A DNA stretch of 64,000 nt from positions 514,001 to 578,000 of the forward strand of contig NZ_CP022253.1 in assembly GCF_003119195.2 (NCBI RefSeq), read 5' to 3'. Every line of letters starts with the position of its first letter. The stretch's first letter is position 1. Shown here one piece after another: positions 34,150-42,179 of this stretch. Made by a program: the position numbers and the translations under genes. The notes beneath the pieces are model-generated. The model was not told the DNA's origin and made no database searches. It saw nothing but the letters and a program-made list of their open reading frames with translations. Origin of the DNA: Azospirillum baldaniorum (GTDB lineage Bacteria > Pseudomonadota > Alphaproteobacteria > Azospirillales > Azospirillaceae).

Positions 34150-35457
34150 TCAGGCGGCGCGCTTCCGGATGCCGGACAGGCCGCGCAGATCCTCCTCCAG
34201 ACCGTTCAGCCGGGCCAGCCCGCCGCTGATCGCGTCCAGCTCCCGTCGCAGCCCTTCGGGAACGCGCAGGTCCCCGGCGAAACCGGCCAGCGTGTCGGCC
34301 AGGGAGTCGCCCAGCCGGTCCAACTCGCCCATCAAGTGCCGCTCGTGCCCGGCGACGTCCTGCTGGCCGGCGCTGAGGCTTTGCAGGCGGTCGGCCAGAT
34401 CGGACAGCAGCGCGTGCTCGGCGGCCACCTTGGCCTGGGCGTCCTGCCCGGCGATCTGCTGGGCGATCGCCTGCTGCATGCGGTCGATGCCCTTCTGGAT
34501 CACCTGGATGGCTTCGTTCGACTGGCGGGCCAGATCGCGCACCTCGTTGGCGACCACGCGGAAGCCGTGGCCGTATTCCCCGGCCCGCGTCGCCTCGATG
34601 GCGGCGTTCAGCGCCAGCATGTTGGTGGCGGACATGATGCGGGTGATGGCGTTGACCGAATCCTCCAGCGCGCGGGATTCCGCGACGATCTGCTCGAACC
34701 GCGTCAGGTCGGAGGTCGCCTCCGCCCGGCGGCGGTCCAGATGCTCCTGGAGGCTGGCGAGGAGCGCGTGGTTCTCCGTGGCGCAGCGCTGGGCGTCGTC
34801 GTGGCGGCCGGCGATCTGCACCCCGCTGTCGCGGATGAAGCCGACCAGGGCGGCCACCGCGTCCTGCGTGTCGGACAGGCGGGCGCGCAGGGCCTGCACC
34901 TCCCGCTCCGCCTGATCGAGCGCCCCGCCGACGCGGGCCTTGGCCAGTTCCACCGCCTGCGGCACCTCGGCGATGGCGCGCTCCGCCTCCGGCGGGATAT
35001 CCTGGGGGCGGCGCGCGAAGGCCAGCCGGGCGGCGCACAGGCTGCCGAACTCGTCCAGCGGGCCGTCCATGCCGTTGTCGCGCAGCAGGCGGCGCCACTC
35101 CTCCGAGTCCCGGTGCAGGGTGACGAACAGGCGGTTGGCCTCGTCCGTCGTCAGCGTCTCGCCGTCGAAGGTCAGATGCTCGTGCGGGATGAAGTTGAAC
35201 AGCGAGCTGACCATGGTCCGCCGCGTTTCCAGAACCCAGTACTGGACGACCATCACCACCATGATGGTGACGATCATGCCGAGCGCCGCCGCCGGCCCCT
35301 CCGGCACGCCGAAACGGTGCAGCGTGGCGTTCCACAGCGGGTTGAGGAGAACCACCACCACGATCACCGGCAGGCCGATGATGAGGAGAAGCAGAGCCTG
35401 CGCCTTCAAAAATCCCCTGCTGAGCATCGCTCCCTCGTCACCCTGTCCAGTGGTCAT
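34150..35457 (-). CDS. Methyl-accepting chemotaxis-type protein without large periplasmic domain
   Basis: 435 residues from the ATG at 35457, chosen over ATG 35427 because the latter has its purine box only two bases away. Two close hydrophobic helices ([17 protein letters not shown] and [18 protein letters not shown]) leave only a short loop outside the cell, so sensing is probably cytoplasmic or membrane-based. After a helical region comes the signalling hairpin: [37 protein letters not shown], where the E/A/R-rich tip contacts CheA and CheW. The C-terminus lacks a CheR-binding pentapeptide. There are no che genes beside it; cheZ lies 6 kb downstream. Confidence 0.88.
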   Translation of the reverse strand: MTTGQGDEGAMLSRGFLKAQALLLLIIGLPVIVVVVLLNPLWNATLHRFGVPEGPAAALGMIVTIMVVMVVQYWVLETRRTMVSSLFNFIPHEHLTFDGETLTTDEANRLFVTLHRDSEEWRRLLRDNGMDGPLDEFGSLCAARLAFARRPQDIPPEAERAIAEVPQAVELAKARVGGALDQAEREVQALRARLSDTQDAVAALVGFIRDSGVQIAGRHDDAQRCATENHALLASLQEHLDRRRAEATSDLTRFEQIVAESRALEDSVNAITRIMSATNMLALNAAIEATRAGEYGHGFRVVANEVRDLARQSNEAIQVIQKGIDRMQQAIAQQIAGQDAQAKVAAEHALLSDLADRLQSLSAGQQDVAGHERHLMGELDRLGDSLADTLAGFAGDLRVPEGLRRELDAISGGLARLNGLEEDLRGLSGIRKRAA

Positions 35458-35731
35458 TCCGAATCCCCGCGCAATCAAAAGGACGCCGTGGTCACTCATG
35501 TTCGCGCATCGTAAAACCACACACCGTAAAAGGTAAAGAAGCATTGATTTTGCCCTGCATTCGAGACAATTTTTCCGAATGACCGCGCGTCCGGCGCGGT
35601 GGCGGAGCGGGACGGACAAGTCGGAGCGGGAAAAACGGCTGGAAATCGGGCCGGAATCGACGCGGGCGAGCCGTTTCCGGCCCGCCCGTTCTTGTTCAAG
35701 CGCAATGTGCGTCAAATGGCAGCATGGCCCG

Positions 35732-36499
35732 TCAGGAGCGCGTCTCCGCCACCGAGCCCGGCTCGGAGATCACGATGTCGACGCGGCGGTTCTGCTGGCG
35801 TCCCGACTCCGTGCTGTTGGAGGCGACCGGCTGGGCCGACCCCAGGCCCTGGGCGGCGATGCGGCTGGGGTTGACACCACGCGCGGTCAGCGCGTCGCGC
35901 ACCGCCATGGCCCGCTCCTCGGACAGGCGCAGGTTGGTGGCCGACGAGCCGGTGGTGTCGGTGTAGCCCTCGATCCGCACGGTCCGTTCCGGATTGCGCT
36001 GGAGGAAGTTGGCGAGTTCGCTCAGACGCGCGTCGGCGCCCGGAGTCAGGCGGGCGCTGCCGGTGGCGAACAGCACGTCGCCCAGCGACATCACCAGCCC
36101 GCGCTCCGTCCGCTCCGCCTGGAGGGCGCGGATCTGGTCCTGGAGGCGGTAGGTCTCGGCGTTGGCGACGACCTGCTGCGCGCCCTTCATCGCCGCCACG
36201 TCCTGGGCGATCTGGAGCTGCCGGTTGGCGAGATAGGCCTGATGGTCCATCTCCGCCGTGTTGCCGTCGCTGCGCGCCCGCTCGCCGCGCTGCAGCGCCT
36301 CTTCGGCGCGGCGCAGCTCCAGCGTGGCGTTGCTGGCCAGCTGCGGGTTGGCGGCGGCGCTGGAATAGGACTGGCGTGCCTGGGCCAGGGCCGGGGTGTC
36401 GTCCGGGGTGGCGCAGGCGCCGAGCGACAGGGCGACGACGCCGAGCGACGCCAGGGCCAGACTTTTCCGCACCGTTTGGGATTTCTTTGTGGTGTGCAT
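35732..36499 (-). CDS. OmpA-family lipoprotein with DUF4398 region
   Basis: 255 residues. The ATG at 36499 overlaps the stop of the upstream gene (TGATG). A lipobox (LSLGAC, Cys29) ends the signal peptide. A helical Ala/Gln/Glu-rich region ([29 protein letters not shown]) matches the DUF4398 helical bundle. The C-terminal OmpA domain has [44 protein letters not shown] and RRVDIVI, the peptidoglycan-binding fold. It probably tethers the outer membrane to the cell wall. It is coupled to another DUF4398 lipoprotein just upstream. Confidence 0.92.
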   Translation of the reverse strand: MHTTKKSQTVRKSLALASLGVVALSLGACATPDDTPALAQARQSYSSAAANPQLASNATLELRRAEEALQRGERARSDGNTAEMDHQAYLANRQLQIAQDVAAMKGAQQVVANAETYRLQDQIRALQAERTERGLVMSLGDVLFATGSARLTPGADARLSELANFLQRNPERTVRIEGYTDTTGSSATNLRLSEERAMAVRDALTARGVNPSRIAAQGLGSAQPVASNSTESGRQQNRRVDIVISEPGSVAETRS

Positions 36500-36984
36500 C
36501 ACGGCGTGCCCTCCAGCGTGCGCGGGGAATCCCAGGTCGAGGTCCCGCTCATGCCCGACGGGGCCAGGGGAGCGGCCGCGGAGGCGGCGGGCGCCCGGCC
36601 CGGCACACCGCTGTTGGGATTCGCGAGCGTGCGCACGGCGCTGGCGGCCTGCTGCGCCGTCGCGCGCTGCGAGCGCACGGTGGCGAGTTCGGCGTCGGCC
36701 TGCGCCTGCTCGGCGAGGCGGCGGGCCTTGGTCCGCTCGTCCTCGCGCATCGCTGCGTCGGCGGCGGCCAGCTTCTCGCGGGCGGACTGGAACTCCGCGG
36801 GGGCGTGTTCGAGGGCGCCGGCCCGTTCGGCCTGCTGGATGGCCTGCGCCGACGCGCCGAGCTGGGCGGTCGGCGGCGGCACGCTGCCGGCGCAGGCGGC
36901 CAGCCCGAGCGACGCCGACAGGATGGTCGCGGCCCTCCATCCCACCCTGGGCCATCCCACTGTCGAAATGCTGTTGCGGTTCAT
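36499..36984 (-). CDS. DUF4398-domain lipoprotein
   Basis: 161 residues from the ATG at 36984. The lipobox LAAC (Cys31) marks a lipid-modified N-terminus. The body is a helical hairpin rich in Ala/Gln/Glu (QAIQQAERAGALEHAPAEF, then SAREKLAAADAAMRED), the DUF4398 pattern, followed by a Pro/Ala/Ser tail. Its stop overlaps the start of the OmpA-type lipoprotein, so the two are co-translated and likely form one envelope unit. Confidence 0.88.
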   Translation of the reverse strand: MNRNSISTVGWPRVGWRAATILSASLGLAACAGSVPPPTAQLGASAQAIQQAERAGALEHAPAEFQSAREKLAAADAAMREDERTKARRLAEQAQADAELATVRSQRATAQQAASAVRTLANPNSGVPGRAPAASAAAPLAPSGMSGTSTWDSPRTLEGTP

Positions 36985-37106
36985 GCTGCGGCTTCCCGAA
37001 TGACCGCGGCGCGCGGCCGCGGGAGAGTGTTCGCCGCTCCAACGCGCCGCCGGGTGGAAGGTTCCTTGTCCGCACATCCGCGCCGGGAAACGCCCCGCTT
37101 GCGCGC

Positions 37107-37136
37107 AAAAAAACGGCCGGGGGAGTGCCCCGGCCG
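37107..37136 (-). terminator. Rho-independent terminator of the repeat-protein gene
   Basis: Stem CGGCCGGGG (37114-37122) with CCCCGGCCG (37128-37136) and a 5-base loop; on the minus strand it is followed by seven T residues (complement of 37107-37113). It ends 38 bp after the stop at 37175. Confidence 0.9.
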
Positions 37137-37174
37137 CAAGGTCTGCCTGGATGGGAGGGTGGATCAGGAGGGGG

Positions 37175-37702
37175 TTACTTCTGGATGCCGATGACCTGCT
37201 GCTGCGCCTTGTTGCCGATGCCGGCGGAGAGGTTGGAGACGGTGCCGAGGTTCTGGTTGAACAGGGCGCCCGGCGCGCCGAACTGCATGGCCTTGACCTG
37301 CTGCTGGGCGGTGTTGCCGATGCCGACCGCGCTGTTGCTGACGGTGCCGGCGTTGCTGTTGAAGCCGCCCAGAGCGAAGGGCGTCTTCGCCCCGCCGCCC
37401 ATCCCGCCACCGGTCTGCAGGCCGAAGACCTGCTGCTTGGCGGTGTTGCCGACGCCGGCGGCGAGGTTGGAGACGTTGCCCAGGTTGGAGGCGGTGCCGA
37501 AGGGCCCGGCCAGCCCGCCGCCGGCCTGCACGCCCATCACCTGCTGCTGCGCCTTGTTCTGGATGCCCGCGGCGGTGTTGGAGATGACCCCCAGGTTGCT
37601 GGCGTTGCCGAGCGGGATGCCGCCGGTCATCAGGTCGCCGGCGAAGGCCGGGGCGGAGCACAGGACGGCGACGGCGGCGGCGATCAGGGTGGTGCGGCGC
37701 AT
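37175..37702 (-). CDS. Secreted protein with four 24-residue repeats
   Basis: 175 residues from the ATG at 37702, with a signal peptide cleaved near APAFAG. The mature protein holds four copies of a motif of the form NxGxxSNxAxGIxNKAQQQVxGxQ. They are NLGVISNTAAGIQNKAQQQV, NLGNVSNLAAGVGNTAKQQV, NAGTVSNSAVGIGNTAQQQV and NLGTVSNLSAGIGNKAQQQV, separated by Gly/Phe-rich linkers. The spaced Asn, Gly and Gln residues recall curli-type repeats (QxGxxNxAxxxQ) but the period is longer, and no CsgG-like secretion gene is nearby. It could form a beta-solenoid or a surface fibre; that is inference. It is followed by its own terminator, then the DUF4398/OmpA genes. Confidence 0.8.
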   Translation of the reverse strand: MRRTTLIAAAVAVLCSAPAFAGDLMTGGIPLGNASNLGVISNTAAGIQNKAQQQVMGVQAGGGLAGPFGTASNLGNVSNLAAGVGNTAKQQVFGLQTGGGMGGGAKTPFALGGFNSNAGTVSNSAVGIGNTAQQQVKAMQFGAPGALFNQNLGTVSNLSAGIGNKAQQQVIGIQK

Positions 37703-37719
37703 GGTGTGGTTTCCTTCCG

Positions 37720-37751
37720 GTGTCTGGGGGAGTTGGTGTCTGGGGGAGTTG
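37720..37751. repeat. Perfect 16-bp tandem duplication
   Basis: GTGTCTGGGGGAGTTG occurs twice head to tail (37720-37735, 37736-37751), 18 bp upstream of the start codon of the repeat-protein gene (minus strand). It falls in that gene's leader and moves the promoter relative to the start. Confidence 0.85.
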
Positions 37752-37922
37752 GCTGCCGGTTCCGTCTGCGTCGGGGCCCGGCCTGTCCGATGACCAGACA
37801 CTACGCCCCGCCGCCCATCCCCGCTGTGGCCTGCGCCACACCCGGACGCGGTTTGCCTTCACGGCTCCAAGTTTGACGTTCATCAAGACTCCGCCCGGCA
37901 AAGCGGTGTTTCCTCGCATCCC

Positions 37923-38588
37923 ATGACCACCGATCTTCTTCTCGCCGCCCTGTTCCTGTTCGCCACCCACGCCGTGCCGTCCTGGCCGGGGGTGCGGCCG
38001 TGGCTGATCGCCCGGCTTGGGCGGGGCGGGTTCGTCGCCCTGCATTCGCTGGGTTCGCTGCTGGCGCTCGGGCTGTTCGTCTGGGCCTACCGCGAGGCCG
38101 GGGGCGGGGAGCCGCTGTTCGTTCCCGCCGGCTGGGCGGCGCCGCTGGTCGTCGCGCTGATGCCGCTGTCCTTCCTGCTGATCGCCGCCCGCGTCACCAG
38201 CAAGGCCGGCGAGCCGGACGCGCCCAACCCGCCGCGGGGCGTCTACCGGATCACCCGCTTTCCCGGCAGCATGGGGCTGCTGCTGTGGGCGCTGCTGCAC
38301 CTGCAAGCCACCGGGGACGGGCGGCGGGTCGTGCTGTTCGTCGCGATGGCGGCCATCGCCCTGTTCGCCATGGCCAAGAACGACTGGCTGCTGCGCCGCG
38401 GTGCGGCCGGGCGGGCCTACCGGGTGGAGACCTCCGCGCTGCCCTTCGCCGCCATCCTGGCCGGACGCCAGAGCTTCCGTCCTGGAGAGATCGGCTGGGG
38501 CCGTGTGCTGGGCGCGCTGGCCGCCTACGCCGCGATGATCGCGGTGCATCCCTGGCTGTTCGGAGTCAGCCCGCTCTATTGGCTGTAG
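37923..38588 (+). CDS. NnrU family membrane protein
   Basis: 221 residues, about six membrane helices. It opens LLLAALFLFATHAVPSWPGVRPWLIARLG and continues LHSLGSLLALGLFVWAY, both NnrU signatures. PNPPRGVYRITRFPGSMGLLLWALLHL and KNDWLLRRGAAGRAYRVET complete the family pattern. NnrU was found next to denitrification genes and is related to isoprenoid-modifying membrane enzymes (NnrU/Z-ISO group); its exact reaction in bacteria is unproven. No nir or nor genes lie in this window. Confidence 0.9.
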   Translation: MTTDLLLAALFLFATHAVPSWPGVRPWLIARLGRGGFVALHSLGSLLALGLFVWAYREAGGGEPLFVPAGWAAPLVVALMPLSFLLIAARVTSKAGEPDAPNPPRGVYRITRFPGSMGLLLWALLHLQATGDGRRVVLFVAMAAIALFAMAKNDWLLRRGAAGRAYRVETSALPFAAILAGRQSFRPGEIGWGRVLGALAAYAAMIAVHPWLFGVSPLYWL

Positions 38589-38665
38589 CGGAAAGGTCTG
38601 CGGCACGCCGGTGCGGTCCGCCTGTTGACGGTCATGACAACAGACCGCCGAGGAGGGACAGCGCC

Positions 38666-38935
38666 ATGGAGCATCACACCGGCCCCGACGACCCCCGCGT
38701 CCGCGAGCGCGCCCACGCCATCTGGGAGCGGGAGGGCCGTCCCGAGGGGCGCCACATCGAGCATTGGCAGCAGGCCGCCCGCGAGATCGCCGAGGAGGAC
38801 GCCGTCCCCGGTCCGGAGGCCGGGCTGCAAACCCCCGACAGCGCCAGCGAGCGCGCTCTGCACGAGGCCGCCGAGCATCTGCGCGGCGTGGACGCGCACA
38901 GCCACCACCGCCAATCGTCGCCGGCGGAAGGCTGA
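38666..38935 (+). CDS. DUF2934 domain protein
   Basis: 89 residues from the ATG at 38666 with a strong AGGAGGGA ribosome site. The DUF2934 core is VRERAHAIWEREGRPEG, then RHIEHWQQAAREI, followed by an acidic, disordered tail ending in a His-rich stretch (DAHSHHRQ). The function is unknown; proteins of this kind are small, cytoplasmic and often numerous in soil alphaproteobacteria. It follows NnrU by 77 bp. Confidence 0.85.
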   Translation: MEHHTGPDDPRVRERAHAIWEREGRPEGRHIEHWQQAAREIAEEDAVPGPEAGLQTPDSASERALHEAAEHLRGVDAHSHHRQSSPAEG

Positions 38936-38938
38936 TCG

Positions 38939-39661
38939 TCAGTCCTCGTCGTCCAAGGACAGCTGACGGACCTCAAGCCGGGGGTCAGGCTGCGGCAGCG
39001 GGCGCGGCTCCGCCGCCCGGCCCGCGGCGGCTGGCGGGGCGGCGCGCGGCGGGCGCAGCGGCTTGTTCACCGTCCCGCGCGGCCCGATGCTCGGCTCGTC
39101 GCCGAAGTCGGGCAGGGGCGGGCAGCGGTCCATCACCGCGCGCATCAGGACGGCGACGCGGTCCGTCTGCTTGCGCAGGCCCTGCCCGCGCTCCCCGTCG
39201 TAGAGCGGGTCGTCGAGGAACTTGCGGATCTCCATCAGCGCGCGGAACTCGACCCCCACCGTTTCGTGGGTGCCGATGGGCAGCGCCTTGACCCGCGCGA
39301 AGGTGTTGAAGAAGCCCAGGCTCTCCTCCACGAACAGGATCACCATGCGAGCGTGCAGGCGTTCCAGCGCGGTGGTCATCGGGCCGATCAGCTCCTCCAT
39401 CTCCGACGGGGCGGCGTCCAGCCGTTCCTGGGTCACCGCCGCCAGCGAGAAGAAGTCGCGCACCTTGCGGGAGAATTTGCGGTAGCGGCCCATCCCGCCG
39501 ACCGACACGCGCTCCCGCGCCGCCGCCGCCAGATCCGCGCACTTCTTCAGCATGTCGTCGAGCCGCATCAGCATGCGGGCGACCTCGCGCTGGCGCTGGG
39601 CCGCGCTGACCATGGGGGCGGGCGGTGCCTGCCGGCGGGGAGGGGAGGGGCGGCCGATCAT
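38939..39661 (-). CDS. Hypothetical protein co-directional with HtrA
   Basis: 240 residues; starts at 39661 or at the Met 16 codons on. It is mostly helical: REVARMLMRLDDMLKKCADLA, VRDFFSLAAVTQERLDAAPSE, ARMVILFVEESLGFFNTFARV, then a Pro/Ala/Arg-rich tail ending LSLDDED. There is no signal peptide and no membrane helix. The family is not recognised. It starts 34 bp after the HtrA stop, so the two are probably co-transcribed. It converges with the DUF2934 gene with only a 3-bp gap. Confidence 0.7.
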   Translation of the reverse strand: MIGRPSPPRRQAPPAPMVSAAQRQREVARMLMRLDDMLKKCADLAAAARERVSVGGMGRYRKFSRKVRDFFSLAAVTQERLDAAPSEMEELIGPMTTALERLHARMVILFVEESLGFFNTFARVKALPIGTHETVGVEFRALMEIRKFLDDPLYDGERGQGLRKQTDRVAVLMRAVMDRCPPLPDFGDEPSIGPRGTVNKPLRPPRAAPPAAAGRAAEPRPLPQPDPRLEVRQLSLDDED

Positions 39662-39695
39662 CAGGGATTGGTTATCATGATCCGGTTCGCCGGGT

Positions 39696-40802
39696 CTAAT
39701 TCCCCGTGCGGACGTTCAGCACCCGTTCGCTGCCGCCGCGCAGAACGGTTACCTGCAGGGGCGTGCCGACCCGCACCAGACCCATGCGGTTGCGGAAGTC
39801 GGTGGCGCTGCGCACCGGGCGCCCGTTCACCGCGGTCACCACGTCGCCGCTGCGGAAGCCGGCGCGGTCGGCGGCGGACCCGCGCTCGACCTGGGCGATG
39901 ACCGCCCCGGCGTCGCCGGCCAGATTCATGCTGTCGGCCAGATCGGGGGTCAGGTCCTGGATGGAGACCCCCAGCCGGCCCCGCCGCACCTCGCCATACT
40001 CGACCAGCTGCTCCATCACCGAGCGGACGATGCTGACCGGGACGGCGAAGCCGATGCCGACCGACCCGCCCGCCGGGCCGATGATGGCGGTGTTGATGCC
40101 GACCAGCTCCCCATTGAAGTTCACCAGCGCGCCGCCGGAGTTGCCGGGGTTGATGGAGGCGTCGGTCTGGATGAAGTCCTCGTACCCCTCGATCTTCAGA
40201 CCGCTGCGGCCGAGCGCCGAGACGATGCCGGAGGTCACCGTCTGGCCCAGCCCGAAGGGGTTGCCGATGGCGACCAGGAAGTCGCCGACCTTGAGCTGGT
40301 CCGAATCGCCCCAGGGCAGGGCGGTCAGCTTCTCCGCCTCGATCTTCAGCAGCGCGATGTCGGTCGCCGCGTCCCGCCCGACCAGCTTGGCGCGCAGGCG
40401 GCGGCGGTCCTTCAGGGTGACGGCGATCTCCTGCGCGTTCTCCACCACATGGGCGTTGGTGATGACGTAGCCGCGCCGCGCGTCCACGATCACGCCCGAC
40501 CCGGCGCTGACCTGCGGGCGGGCCTGCTGCTCGGGGACGTTGAAGAAACGGCGGAAGAAGGGGTCGCGAAGCAGTGGGTTCTCGGCCTGCGGCGCCCGCG
40601 ACAGGACGGCGATGTTGACGACGGCGGGGGTCACCTGCTCCAGCATCGGCGCGATGGTCGTCACCCCGGTGACCCCGGCGGGCAGGGCCGCGGCGGCGGG
40701 GGCCAGACCCGCGCCCGGAACGCCGATCCCCAAAAGCCCGGCCACGCACGCCGCTCCCGCAAACCGAAGCGCCGCGAACCGAAGCGTCGTCGTCATCGGC
40801 AT
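39696..40802 (-). CDS. HtrA/Deg-type periplasmic serine protease with one PDZ domain
   Basis: 368 residues from the ATG at 40802 (GGGGACAAG upstream). Signal peptide to about residue 39. The trypsin-like protease has the catalytic triad H118 (VITNAHVV), D148 (ATDIALLKI) and S222 (INPGNSGGALV). One PDZ domain spans about 270-365 (GRLGVSIQDL, ERGSAADRAGFRSGDVV, NGRPVRSATDFRN). With one PDZ it is closer to DegS or short DegQ forms than to DegP. It degrades or refolds damaged envelope proteins. There is no rseAB-like gene nearby. Confidence 0.95.
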   Translation of the reverse strand: MPMTTTLRFAALRFAGAACVAGLLGIGVPGAGLAPAAAALPAGVTGVTTIAPMLEQVTPAVVNIAVLSRAPQAENPLLRDPFFRRFFNVPEQQARPQVSAGSGVIVDARRGYVITNAHVVENAQEIAVTLKDRRRLRAKLVGRDAATDIALLKIEAEKLTALPWGDSDQLKVGDFLVAIGNPFGLGQTVTSGIVSALGRSGLKIEGYEDFIQTDASINPGNSGGALVNFNGELVGINTAIIGPAGGSVGIGFAVPVSIVRSVMEQLVEYGEVRRGRLGVSIQDLTPDLADSMNLAGDAGAVIAQVERGSAADRAGFRSGDVVTAVNGRPVRSATDFRNRMGLVRVGTPLQVTVLRGGSERVLNVRTGN

Positions 40803-41194
40803 CTTGTCCCCGTTCCTGTTGTTCCGTACCGCGTTGGCGCGGCTGATGTGGGCGAACGGCGCCCTTGGGTCAAGCCTGTGCGCCCTTTGCGCCGCCGCGC
40901 GGCGCGCCGGAGTATAGGGCGGCGGCAGCGACGGGAGCATCCTCCATACCGCAGCCCGCCGTCTTTCCGGGCTCCGCCCCGGTGATCAGCTTCCATGATT
41001 GGTTGCATGACGAGGGGGTGCGTCATCGCGCACCGCCCATGACTTCATTAAGACTTTGTTCAGCGGGATCTGCGAGGCAGAGATGTGCAGGATTTGTCTG
41101 AAATCCAGGCCATGTCTGGTGTAACCTCAGTTTTCCTAAGACGTGCTTTCCTCCATGGCGGATTCTCAACAGCGGCCCGCCGACGGTGACGACG
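40803..41194. other. Divergent intergenic region, HtrA / CheZ
   Basis: 392 bp with the HtrA leader on the left and the cheZ promoter region on the right. The right end (about 41040-41150) is AT-richer (ACTTCATTAAGACTTTG, GTAACCTCAGTTTTCC) and likely holds the cheZ promoter, but no flagellar sigma-28 consensus (TAAA / GCCGATAA) is present. No repeat or RNA was recognised. Confidence 0.5.
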
Positions 41195-42172
41195 ATGAGC
41201 GACGTTCCTCTGATGGAACTGACCGAGCATGACTACCTCCAGATGGAGGAGGCGCTGTCGCAGACCGCGCGCGGCCGCGCGTTCCTGCGCATGCGCGACC
41301 GACGATCCCGCGTGGTCGCGGTGGACGAGTTCCACCGGCTGACCGGCGCGCTGGAGCAGCAGGTCAACCGGCTGCGCGGGGTGGACACCGGCGCCTTGCC
41401 CCGTCCGGTGCCGGGGGGCGGGATGGGGCAAGGCTTGGGAGATGGCCTGCAGCTTCAGCAGGAGCTGATGTCGATCACCCAGGTGGTGCGCGAGACGCGC
41501 AGCGACATCGCAGCACTGCGCCCCGCCGACACCGGGTCGAACCGCATCGAGGCGGCGACCGGCGAGCTGGATGAGATCGTCGCGGCGACGGAGCGGGCGA
41601 CCACCGACATCCTGAACGCCACCGAGAAGATCCAGGAGATCACCCAGGGCATCCCGCGCACCGATCCCGACATCGCGGAGATGGTCGACGCCATCGATGC
41701 CTGGAGCATCGAGATCATGACCGCCTGCGCCTTCCAGGACATCACCGGTCAGCGCACCACCAAGGTGGTCAACACGCTGCGCTACATCGAGCAGCGCGTG
41801 AACACGATGATCGAGATCTGGGGCGTCGACCGCATCGCCTCCGCCTCGGAAACCGCGTCCATGGGCGAAGGGGCGTCCCACCGCAAGCTGGGCGACACCC
41901 GGCCCGACGCGCATCTGCTGAACGGCCCGCAGCTCGGCGGGCCGGAGGTCAGCCAGGACGACATCGACGCCCTGTTCGACACGCTGGCCACGCAGATCCC
42001 CCAGGTGCTGGAACGGGCGGAGCCGGCCGAGGCACCCGCACCGCCCCCTCCGCCTCCGTCTCCGCCTCCCGCCGCTGCGAAGCCGGCCCCGCGACCCGCC
42101 GCCCCGGCGCCCGAACCGTCGGGCGGCGGCAGCGAGATTTCGCAGGCCGACATCGACGCGCTGTTCGCCTGA
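41195..42172 (+). CDS. cheZ: Protein phosphatase CheZ with duplicated C-terminal CheY-binding-like peptide
   Basis: 325 residues from the ATG at 41195 (a GTG three codons upstream is possible). CheZ removes phosphate from CheY-P. The catalytic stretch is QDITGQ (181-186; D182 and Gln186 match the Asp and Gln of enteric CheZ) within TACAFQDITGQRTTKVVN, on a long helix starting near 115. The C-terminus has two copies of the same peptide: SQDDIDALF at 253-261 and SQADIDALF at 316-324, joined by a Pro/Ala linker. The sequence strongly resembles the N-terminal CheY-binding peptide of FliM (LSQAEIDALL), so both probably hold CheY-P. The next gene starts 7 bp downstream. No cheA/cheY is adjacent. 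Confidence 0.92.
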   Translation: MSDVPLMELTEHDYLQMEEALSQTARGRAFLRMRDRRSRVVAVDEFHRLTGALEQQVNRLRGVDTGALPRPVPGGGMGQGLGDGLQLQQELMSITQVVRETRSDIAALRPADTGSNRIEAATGELDEIVAATERATTDILNATEKIQEITQGIPRTDPDIAEMVDAIDAWSIEIMTACAFQDITGQRTTKVVNTLRYIEQRVNTMIEIWGVDRIASASETASMGEGASHRKLGDTRPDAHLLNGPQLGGPEVSQDDIDALFDTLATQIPQVLERAEPAEAPAPPPPPPSPPPAAAKPAPRPAAPAPEPSGGGSEISQADIDALFA

Positions 42173-42179
42173 GGCGCCG

